Below, one piece after another: positions 36,801 through 48,800 of a DNA stretch of 64,000 nucleotides (position 1 is its first letter; every line of letters starts with the position of its first letter). This stretch comes from Fragum whitleyi (lineage: Eukaryota; Mollusca; Bivalvia; Cardiida; Cardiidae): positions 49,638,517 through 49,702,516 of the forward strand of contig OX411543.1 in the NCBI GenBank assembly GCA_948146395.1, given 5' to 3'. The notes beneath the pieces were generated by a model, which saw only the letters and a list, made by a program, of their open reading frames with translations, made no database searches and was not told the DNA's origin. Position numbers and translations under genes: made by a program.

Positions 36801-39800
36801 TTGGCTCAAATGTATTGAAACTTGGTCAGAATGTTTATCTCCATCAAATCTCGGTCAAGTTCAAATTGGGTCAAGTGGGTCAAAAATGGGGTCAAGGGGT
36901 CAAATCTTGGAAAAACCGTGTGTGTACTTTAGAGGTCATATATTTGGTCAAAATGTCTTGAAACTTGGTCAGAATGTTTGTCTCCTTCAAATCTCGGTCA
37001 TGTTCAAAATTGAGTCAAGTGGGGTCAAAAATGGGGTCACTGGGTCAAATCTTAGAAAAACATTGCTTGCACTCCTGAGGCCACATCTTTGGTCCAAATG
37101 TCTTGAAACATGTTTGTCTCCATCAAATCTCAGTCATGTTCAAAATTGGGTCAAGTGGGGTCAAAATTGGGGTCAAATCTTAAAAATAAGAAAACATGTT
37201 TACTCAAATATCTTGAAACTTGGTCAATATGTTTGTATGAAACCTAGGTCAAGTTTGAAATTGCCTTGAAATCTTACACAAGTTTGATAGAGGGTCAAAA
37301 ACGTTTTTTAGTACTTAAGAGGCAACATTTTTAACTGAAATGTTTTCTTCTTGATCTCTTTGACTTTTGTTTAGCCATGCATCAGGTGAGCGCTTTAGGG
37401 CCAATGGCCCTCTTGTTAAAAGTCTTACTAAGAAGGATTTTTCATCTCGCTCTAACAAACATACCTCTGGTGAAGAATAATGAATGAATTGCTCTTAAAT
37501 TTCTAGATAAAGTCAAGAAAGAAGAGGGTGTAGAAGTTAAAATGGAACCTAAAAGACCAAAGGAAGAATTTTCAACAAAAAAGTGGTTTCAAGAGAAAAA
37601 CTGGAACCAAAACCAAAATGAAACATATAAGGTGTGGTATTATTTATTTGCTATCTGTTTTCCGACATTACAAATCAATAGAATAAAAAAAAACCTTATT
37701 GTCACTGAATCATTAATAAGAATAAATTATAATATGACCTACGTCCGGGGAGTGAAATAACCTCGTTGAATATTTTTGATATTACACGGGTGTTATCACA
37801 ATAGTTGAATAACTATGCAAATGAGCCTAGAGTGAATAGCAATATGAATATGAATATTGACATCATCTTAAAACGACATTATATGTCTCGCGGAAAATTA
37901 AAATGTTGAATTTCAATAATTTTAAAGATTTTTCGCTAAAAATATTATAAATAGAATATCGAATTTGTGCTCATAAAATACTGAATTTATTAAACTCGTC
38001 ATCTAAAACAGATAAAAACTCGGCGCAGCCTCGTTTTTATCTGCTAATAGATGATTCGTTTAATAAATTAGGTATTGATGACCACTCATTCAATATACTC
38101 TATGTGTCTCACATCACAGGAAACACTGCCTAGATTAGGGTTACCTCACATTGTTTGAGGGGGTTAACAATTGCAGAGACACGAAAAATGGATAAACTCA
38201 CAATGCAAAGTACAGGGGTGTAACTGTTAAAGCATTTTGAGGTATTAGTCTGCCTTGCGACAGCTCTAGTTTCATTTGCCACTATCAAAGCATAGTTTGT
38301 AGAGCCTCAGAGTCCAAATCATGGGCTCATCTGTTCCATTCTCATCAGGGAAGATATCCTTTCTACATTTGTCTCCCACAGAAATCATAAACCTTAGTGG
38401 TATAGCAATTGAAGGCTAGGAAAGGATACTCGGGAACAATTTGTTAGTTGTTCCAGCAGCCTCAATAAATCTCATTTAAACAGACATTTTATTTATTTCA
38501 GGAAAGAAAAAGAGGAGATGAAGAAAGGAGAAATGAGGAGAAATTAAAGTCAGTATTTGATAAGGAGCCATCAAAGCTGAGCAGAGAACGAGAAACATTG
38601 AGAGACTCAGCATTACAAAGGGAGTTTAAAAGTAGATGGGAAAGTGAAACTGGTAGAAATGAAAGAAAAGATCTCTATAGGTAATTGGCCTCCTACTTGA
38701 ACACTTAAGATATTAAAACCTCATTTGTCTTCAATGTTTACCATCACTGACATGAAAAAACAACAACAGAAAATGGATCAAAAAAATCACAGAAAATTAC
38801 AGAGATCAACTGTTTTATTAATGATAGTTTGGATTGGTCTATAATTTTTAGCTCTACTGGCTGAAAGCCACTGGGACTATTGTCATGGCGTTGTGTCCGT
38901 CGTGCGTACGTCCGTCGTGCGTACGTCCGTCCGTGCATCCGGTTGTAAACTTTTTCTTTAAAAATCTTCTCCTCAGAAACTAGTGGATGAATTTCAACCA
39001 AACTTCACAGGAATGATCCTTGGGTGACCCTCTTTCAAAGTTGTTCAAGAAATTTGGATCGAATGAAAAACATGGATTTAATGGGCGTGGCTAATTTCCA
39101 AATATGGTAAAAAGTGAGTTTTCTCAGATTCTAATTGATGGATACCAATTAAATTTTACATGAATGATCCAAGGTGACCCTTTATGAGTCTACCAAAAAT
39201 TATTGTGATCGGATGAAAAATATGTATTTTATGGGCGGAGTTTATTTCTCCATATGTTGTATAGTGGAAACTTTGAAAATCATTTTCTCAGAAAGTAAAT
39301 GATAGATATCAACCACTTTTCACTGGAATGATCTTTGAGTGAACCTTTATCATGAAGCAAAAAAAATTAATGTCATTGGATGAAAAATATGTCTTTATAT
39401 AAACAAAGGTGATTTCGAGGGGTCAGCGCAACATTATTGTAAGTGCCTATAAATATATAGGCACTTACAATAGTGTTGGGCTGACCCCTTGATTTCTCTT
39501 TATGTTATATAGTGGTAGCTTTGAATATCATTTCAACATCAGTAGAACCCAAAATATCTTAAAATCTAGTCAAACCTTAGATTTGCTTTTTCAAGAATTT
39601 CAAGCCTGTGGAGCGACACAAGCCATTCATGGCTTTCTAGTTTAGGTTGAAACAGTGATCTTTTGATTAAATTCTTTATCAACACCCATTTGAAATACCC
39701 ATTTTCTTAACTTGTCCCTGGACAAGTAAAACATACTTTTCTACTTGTCCAGGATCAATATGAACTTGTTCGCACAAAAAGGGAATAGATAAATAAGAGA

Positions 39801-42800
39801 AATTATTGTTATTTCTAGGGAAGAAAATGCTGGAACCAAGCATTTTCTTCATAGAAAACAATATTTTTCTGTCATTTGACAAACATTTGGTTAATTAATC
39901 TCTTACCTCAATCAAGTACCATTCCATGATTTGTCCTTGATTTACTTGTCCACAGATTAGAGGCAAAGAAAAATGTACTTGCCTGCAGGTAGAAAATCCG
40001 TGTTGGACAAGTTGGGCATGGTAATTCCACACAAATCAACATATGACAGCAGAAATGTTCTGTACATGGAAATCTTTAACCCATTACCTCACAATCGTCA
40101 TTGTTTTTGCTCCTTGGGAAAAAAAGCTTAAAAAGTATTTTTGGAAATTGAAGAAATGCCAAAGGAACAAAGATTTTTGAAATTTCACCAATTTAAATGA
40201 TTTGAAACATTTCTGAATTCATTGTTTTACATGAACAGCATATTTCATGATTTCAGAGAAAGCAGACAGGAAGAATTCTCTCAATCAGAAAACCAAGAAA
40301 CTGGAAGACCAGTTAAAAGTTTAAGGGGTAACTATGATGATAGGATGAGGAGAGAGGATTATGAAGACTTTCCCCAGAGACAGCTTACACCCACACAACC
40401 CCAGATTCATGTTGAAGAGAGAAATATATCTGTTCAGATGACACTACCGGCAGAAAATGTACAAGTTCAACAAATAGTGGAAGGAATTAATCCCCATTCA
40501 GGTGTTGGAATACCTCAGCAGCAGGTGTTGACCTCAATACCCGTAGCTCCTCCCCCATTCCAACCCCCTTCTCAAGCCACGCCCCAAATGATAACTCTGC
40601 AAGCAAATCCTCCTGTTCAACAAATTATCATGCAACAGCCACAACAGCAGCCTCCCCCACCCCCACAGCACACAGAGTTGGTACAGATCCAGCAGGTTCA
40701 GTCACAGCCTGGCCCTGTACAGGTTCAGACAATACAGATACAACAACCCCCTACTGTACATGTCCCGCCTCCAGGACCGCCCATCCAGGTCCATCAACAA
40801 GGAACACCCATGCAAATACAGCAGCCAGGAGGACCCCCAGTTCAGATACAACAACCTGGTCCCCCTGTACAGTTACAACCTGGAGCCCCTGTACAGGTCC
40901 AACAGGGACCTCCACCAGTACAGGTTCAAGGCCCACCTCCTGTGCTAGTTCAACAAGGGCTGCCCCCTGTGCAAGTCCAACAAGGTCCACCTCCTGTACA
41001 AATACAACATCCTGGTCCCCAACCTGTACAGGTACAACAACCTGTACAACAGATACAAGTCCAACAGCCAGGAGTGCCAGTTCAGGTCCAGATTCAGCAA
41101 CAAGGACAGGTGTCTCTTCAACAGCCTCCTCCTCCTATACATGTCCAACAAGCTCCTCCAGGTCAACATGTTATACTGACTCAAGGTCAGCCCCAGCAAA
41201 GTCAAGTTCAAATCCAACAAAATGCTCCTCCTGGCCCCATGACAAGTCTTCCCATGAATCCTCCACAGCAAGTTATTGTTTCACAACCGCCTCAGCCACA
41301 GAATTTGCCACCCCCTTTACCCCAACAGATACAAACGCAACCACCACCAGCACAATCCCCCCAACCTTTGAGTTTAGCCCCTGCCCAGACTCCTCCCCCA
41401 CCCCCTCAGCTTCATTTGCCTCCTCCTAATGTGCAACAGCCTCCCTTGTCTTTAGCCCAGCCCCCTATGTCTATGGCCCCGCCTCTTTCAATGGCCCAAC
41501 CCTCAATGTCTATGGCTCCTCCCCATATCACTGGAGCTCCACCTGCATCACAGACATTACCTTTTCCGCTTCATTCATCGGCACCAATGTACCCACCTCC
41601 TCAAATACAACCTGCCTCAGTGGTTATCACTAGTATGGCTCCTCCCCCTGGAGTGATTACAAGCATGGCTCCTCCCCCTCAATCTGTAATTACTTCAATG
41701 GCCCAGCCTCCCCCTATTATAACTAGCTTGGCCCCTCCTCCAGCAGCCACTCCTCCACCTGGTTTGATTCAAGGACAAATAACTCATGAAATACAGCAGT
41801 TACCCACTTCAGTTCCAATGTCTTCCCAATTCATTCAACCTCCCCCAAATGTAAGCATTCCCCAACAAATGCAAACTCCTCCTCCCCCACCCCCTGGAAT
41901 GCAACAGTTCAATGCACCTCCCTCTATCTCCATGTCAGCCCCACCCCCTTCATCAGTAGTTGGTACAACAGCAATTATAGATGTTTCTGTGCCACCCCCT
42001 AGTCAGAATCCAGGCTTATTGCCACCTGTCAATCAAAATCAACCTCCTCCTATGTTATCATCTAATCCCCAATTTACACAGCTCCCTCCCCCAGGGCTGA
42101 TTAAACAAGAGATAAATGTTGGATTTGGTCCACCTGCTGCTAGTCCTCAACCTGGACAAGAACAGTACACAACAGTTATGGGGGAGTATGGACCGGTGTT
42201 GGTTAAAAAGGAACCTGAACTCATACAGGTGAAACAAGAAATGACGAGTTATGGAACTTTAGTACAGCAATCTCCCAGCAATCAGTATGATCCATTCAAT
42301 AGATCAGACAGTCTAACAGAGGGAGACTATGATCCTGCTGTGCCTACAGAAGGGGATTCTCCAGGTAAATATATAGAGAATATTGAATAAGTGGTCATTG
42401 AATATTGATTTTTAGCTCACCTGAGCTACTGTGATCGTCCAATGTCCGTCTTTCATCGTCCACAATTTCTTAAAACATCTTCTCCTCCTTTACCTGTGGG
42501 CCAATCTTAATGAAACTTGGCACAGCTGTTCCTTGGGTCAAGCTCTACCAAAATAGTTCAAATGAATGAAATCCACCCTTAAATTTACCTTTACCTTTAA
42601 CAACAAGAGCTGTCGGAGGACAGCGAAGCTCGACTATTTCTAGTGCTGGATAGTAACAGCAAATCAATATCGACATTGGAAATTCAATAAAATTTAAGTC
42701 AAGAGAAAAGAATCTTTGTCTAGAGGCTGATATTTTGGTCACAGAAGCCTGTGCAAAGTTTAAAAGAAATATCTTTAGTAGGAACAGAAATACAACCAAC

Positions 42801-45800
42801 ATAAACCAGTTGCACATGATAACATAACCAAGATTTTTAAGGCCAAAAAGGGTTAAAATTCCACTAAATTAAATATCAGTAATTAATTTTTTTCTATGGG
42901 CTAATATTATGGTCAAAGAAGCATGTATAAAGTTTCCAAGCAACAGCTTTAGTAGATACAGATATTACAGATGTACATCAGTTGCACGTAAAAACTTAAC
43001 CAAGATTTCTAAGTCCGAAAAGGGTTAAAAATCTACTAAATTCAATATCAGGGCAATGAATCTTTGTCTAGATCAGGGCTTACCCTGCCCTTAGCCAATT
43101 TAGCCATTGGCTAAAATTCTGAAAAATTGGCTACAAAAAATTTCAATTGGCTAAAATACTTGCTAAGGATGGGAATCTATAGAAAAGGAAATATCAAATG
43201 TGTGAAGATCATTGGTAGAACAATTAAGAAATTGATATGAAAGATAATCCTTCACACACTTGATTGACCAGTTGACAGTTAAAAGATAGTTGGTAACTAA
43301 GCCATTAGACAATTGATGACTTCTTTTAATTGATGCTCTCTAGAGGCTGTAATGACTAGTTTAATGTACAAAAGTCTTAAAATTTCAATATTCTACTGAT
43401 ATTCTTATATCAAATCATGGCTTTGAAATGAACACAGAGAAAATTCAAAATTGCTTTACTTGTTGTTGTCTAAATAGATATGATGACACTCCTGTCTGTT
43501 TTTTTTGCTAAGTGATAACAGGACATTTTGACTAGATGCTTATATTATGGTGACAGAAGCATGTATAAAGTTTCAAAGCTTTTATAGAAACAGAAATATT
43601 ACACATAAACAACATTTGCACGTAGAAACTTAACCAAGATTTTGAAGTCCGAAAAGGGTTAAAATTCCATAAAATTTAATATCGTACAATTGAATCTTTG
43701 TCAAAAGGCTGATATAATGATCACAGAAGCATCTGCAAAGTTTCCAAGCAATAGCTTTACTAGAATAAGAAATATAACTGATTTACAACATTTGCACGTA
43801 AAAACTTAACCAAGAATTTCTAGGTCTGAAAAAGGTTAAAATTCAATGAAATTCAATATGAGAATAATTCATCTTTGTCTAGAAGCTGATATAATGGTTA
43901 CAGAAGCATGTGTATAGTTTCCAAGTAAAAGCCTAGGCAGAAATAGAGATATAACTGATATAGAACATTTGCACGTAAAAACTTAACCAGGAATTTCTAA
44001 GTCTGAAAAGGGTTAAAATTCGATGAAATTCAATATCAGAGCATTGAATCTTTGTCAAAAGGCTTATATTATGGTCACAGAAGCATGTGCATAGTCACAA
44101 AGTAAAAGCTTTAGTAGAAATAGAGATATAACTGATATACAACATTTGCACGTAAAAGCTTAACCAGGAATTTCTAAGACCGAAAGGGGGTTAAAATTCC
44201 ACTAAATTAAATACCAGAGTAATGAATCTTTGTCTAGAGGCTGATATTATTGCGCAGGAGCATGTGTAAAGTTTCTAAGCAATAGCTTTTATAGAAACAG
44301 AAATATTACAGATAAACAACATTTGCACGTAAAAACTTAACCAAGATTTCTAAGTCCGATAAGGGTTAAAAATTCCACTAAATTCAATATCAGAGTATTG
44401 AATCTTTGTCTAGAGGCTGATATTATGGTCACAGAAGCATGTGCAAAGTTTCTAAGCAATATCTTTAATAGAAACAGAGATTTTAAACACATGCACGTAA
44501 AAACTTAACCAAAGCATTACGCCGACGCCCGGGTGACTGGAATAGCCCCCCTATTCTTCGAATAGTCGAGCTAAAAAGGGTGAAAATAGGGAAATCTTCA
44601 AAAATCTTTCTTCTCCGAAACCAGATGGCAGACAGCTTTCATATTTAGTATGAAGCATCATCAAGTGGACCTCTAACAATTTTGTTCATATCAAGACCCT
44701 AGGATCGTATTTGGCCTCCACCCAAGAGCAACCCTTTTTACATAGCATCAAAGGGCAAAAATCTTTAAAAAATCTTCTTTTCTGAAGCCAGTGAGACACA
44801 GCTTTCATACTTGGTATGTAGCATCATCTAGTGGGCCTCTACTAAGTTTGTTCATATCAACACCCTAGGGTCATATTTGGGCTCCACCTGGGCGCACCCC
44901 TTTTAGCTCATCTGAGCAAGATGGGTGAAAATAGGAAAATCTTCAAAAATCTTCTTCTCTAAACCAAGAAGACAGACAGCTTTCACATTTACTATGTAGC
45001 ATCATCTAGTGGACCTCTACCAAGTTTGTTCAAATCATAACCCGGGGATCATATTTGGGCTCCATCCCAGAGCAACCCTTTTTACTTAGAATCAAAGAGC
45101 CAAAATCTTGAGATATCTTCTCTTCTGAAACCAGAGGGCACTCAGCTTTCATATTTGGTATGTAGCATCATCTAGTGGGCCATATCCTTCTTGCTCTTGG
45201 CTGAAAACATTCCATGGTATTGATCTTACTTAGAAATTATTTCCTTGTTGACATCTGCTTATTTTATTGATGTGATGTCAAAGTGGTCAAAGAGACTCAG
45301 ATGAGCAATCTAGGACCATCATGGTCCTCTTGTATTAAATGAGTCATCTACAAACGGATAAAAACAAGTCTGCGCCGAGTTTTAAGCTAATTTAGATGAA
45401 GAGTTTGATAAATTTGGTATTTAATGAGCACATATTTGATGTTCTATTTATAATATGACCTGAATTTTGTGATAAAACTAGGAAATTCAAGATATTTATT
45501 GATTCAAGTTAATCCCTATAACATATTACACGGTTTTTTGAAATGACATCAGCAAATTCATTATGAAGTCATTTTCACAACAACAATATAACATTGCTAT
45601 CCGTTCTTAGCTCATTTGCATAGTTATTCCACTAGTGTAATAACACCCGTGTAATATCAAAAATATTCAACGGAGATATTTCTTTCTCACAATGTAAGTC
45701 ATCATATAATTATGGTTTAACATTTCTCAAAATTGTATCTTAGTTAAAATTTGAAGAGTTTGTAAATGACATTGAAAAAATGTAATGTAAATGACATTGA

Positions 45801-48800
45801 AAAAATGTAAATTACAATGGAAAAATTTAAATGGTATTGAAAAAATGTAAATTACATTGAAAAATGTAGGCAGTTTGGAGTTTGAGTCCTGAATGGTAGA
45901 GAATAAATGTTTAAAAAGAGAAATTACTTGTAACTAGTAATTTCTCCTTTTTCAACATCAGTTTCTCAATAATAAAATCAAATGGTTGTATATATCTTTA
46001 AAATTGTTTGCTAGTCAACACAGTCATTTGAAGACAATATTTCAAAGTCAATATGATTTAGGCCATAAAAAGTCCATTGGGAGAAAACTTGGTGAGAAAA
46101 GGGCAATTACAAGCTTTTGACAAATTCTCAAATTTGTGTATGTGACTGAATTTTAGACTAATTTACATCTATGAAATAGATTCACTCAAATATTTTGAAA
46201 GTTTCACTTTATACCTGGCATCAAAAAATGTGTTCTTTTAAGAAGATAAATGTTTTTGCATGCTCTTATGAAAGATGTGTGTTAAATTGTGATTGCATGC
46301 AGTGTTTAAAATGTGATATTTCTTATTGAGGGTATTTAGTCAGTTCAACATTGTTAATTTCAGTGAAAGAATCCAGCCCTGACAAATATGGGGATCATCA
46401 TAATAACAGGTTTGTGCAAACAGTAGTGATGGGCAGACTAATTAATTATAATCGATTGATAATCAGTTGGTTTGGGCTTTTGATTGTGATAATCGACTAA
46501 GAAATTTCATAATCGATCAATTAGTTCCTTACACATAAAAGAAAGCCATTATATATGTTTTCAAAACTGACATCAGTTTGATGGCTCAGCATGAAACAGT
46601 TAAAAGTTTATAGGCAGTTACAACAGTTTTGTGCTGATCCATGAAGTTAGTAGAAAAGTCTGTAGAAAGTCTTAAAGTCATTAATTTTAACTAAAATTTT
46701 AGCAAACAGTAATATCTATTAATTCCATTTTGTACCCTCAGGCTGCTCTTTGGGTGTGAAATTTATATCTACATGTATATTGTACTTTTTTAACTGATAA
46801 TGAAATTGTATGGAATAGTAACAGATTCTTTCAAGCTCATAAATACAGCTTTAAGTCCATCTGAAATGACCATTTTTGTAGCTATGCTAGAAAACTAACA
46901 TCAATTTGTGACAAAAAGTTACCAAACTGATTGTTAGTTCTCTATATCAAGCAGGATGCATTTTGAATAGGTAGTTATGCACATGTGATTATCCTTATAT
47001 TCATGAAAAATATTAAATGCACAAATGAGCCTGTACTTGACATTTCACTTATGCAATAAATAGTGATCAGCTTTTGCTTACGCTCATTTTTAGCAGTGCA
47101 GTTTTTGGAGAAAAAAAAACCCAGAGGTATTGCGATCACCTTGGTATTGTTGTTGGCATAGGCCTGACAAACTTTAACCTTTAGATTGTATAGTCACCAT
47201 CACAAGAGCTTTCCAGCCTATCAAAGGGGTACAGTCAAACCTGTATTAAGCAAGCACCTAAGGGACATTCAAAAAGTGCTTGCTTAAGTCAGGTGCTTGC
47301 TTAATACAGGTGATTTTCAGTGCGCTTGGTACATTTAGGAACCAGGTAGTCGCTTGCTTAATACAGGTGGCCGCTAAGACAGAGTTGGCTGTACTATAAA
47401 AGCATTTATAAGAGTAATGCCCTCTTGTTAGTCCCCTACTGGTGTTCACACCGGAGGGGACTATAGGTTTGCCCTCCGTCTGTCTGTCTGTCCGTCCGTC
47501 TGTCCGCTCAAATCTGGATCCCGCAATAACTTAATAACTAAGCAAGCGTTTTTGATGAAAGTTGGTATATGGCTAGATGGCAATGTGTAGATTATGCACA
47601 TTGAGGTTGCTATGGTTACAGAAATAGTGAAAATATGGCCAAAAATGGGATCCTGCAATAAGATAATAACTAAGCAAGCTAGTTTGATGAGACTTGGTAT
47701 ATGACTATATGGCAATGTGTAGATTATGCACATCATTTTATTTTTGTTTTTAGACTTGAATTGAGGTTGCTATGGTTACAGAAATAGTGAAAATATGGCC
47801 AAAAATGGGATCCTGCAATAAGATAATAACTAAGCAAGCTAGTTTGATGAGACTTGGTATATGACTATATGGCAATGTGTAGATTATGCACATCATTTTA
47901 TTTTTGTTTTTAGACTAAAATTGTTGTTGCTATGGTTACGGAAATAGTGAAAATATGGCAAAAAATATTGGATCCTGCGATAAGTTAATAAGTAAGCAAG
48001 CTAATTTGATGAGACTTGGTATATGACTAGATGGCAATGTGTAGATTATGCACATCATTTTATCTTTATTCTTTGACAAAAAGTGCGGTTGCTATGGTAA
48101 CGGAAATAGTGAAAATATGGCAAAAAATGGATCCTGCAATAACTTAATAACTAAGCAAGCTAACTTGATGAAACCTGTTTTAAAATGTAAAAAAAATTAT
48201 AAGCCATGTTAGTCAGGGTGGTAACTGTTATTGATACTATTTCTTGCATCTGTCTATTGCTTGCATGAATTGTATAGTGGGCACAGCAGAGACAACAACT
48301 CATGTAAGTCTTGTTTAACCCTTTCCAAAACAAGACCTGGTTTTGACGTCCCTGATAGAATTGGCGTGGGAAAACATTGAGACAAACGAAGCCGGTAGGG
48401 GACTTTATGTGTTGCATACAACACCAGATACTTGTTTACTTAAATTCTTTGCATAATCCAGGATCTGCAGCCGAATGTTAGCACCTGTAGGCAGTGCTCT
48501 TGTTTTCAGAGTATTCACTTTTCGACAATCAGTAAATATTCCACCTGACCAGGCTGCTCAATGTCGTTGCATTTAGAATATGCGAAATCCTTGAAAAATT
48601 CAGATGAAGGTTCATGCTCTATGGATAACATGATCCTTTTTACTTGCAGTGACTTGATAAAGAAAGAAAAACAAGAACCAGTTATGGACATAAAAATGGA
48701 AGGTATATATCAAATCTTAATTTGTCAGATAAATTATATCCAGTTGATCAGTTGTGAAAAAACATGACTTGCTCGTCCTTTTTGAGCAAGTCATCTCTTT

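Larger units (their letters stand above)
47091..48502 (+). mobile_element. HINE-like element, family A relative, interrupted
   Basis: The start TAGCAGTGCAGTTTTTGGAG and end TGCAGCCGAATGTTAGCACC..GGCAGTGCTCTTG|TTT match the element at 16193-17021. The middle is replaced by a CCTGTATTAAGC repeat (47236-47395) and another hairpin element (47429-48434). Confidence 0.75.

Noticed and set aside
35544..37269. Series of overlapping ORFs with similar proteins (MVRMFVSIKS...)
   Set aside because: They are frames through a 145-bp tandem repeat; each unit shifts frame, so there is no single protein.
40751..41271. ORFs antisense or out of frame to the PQ-rich exon
   Set aside because: Low-complexity shadows of exon 6.
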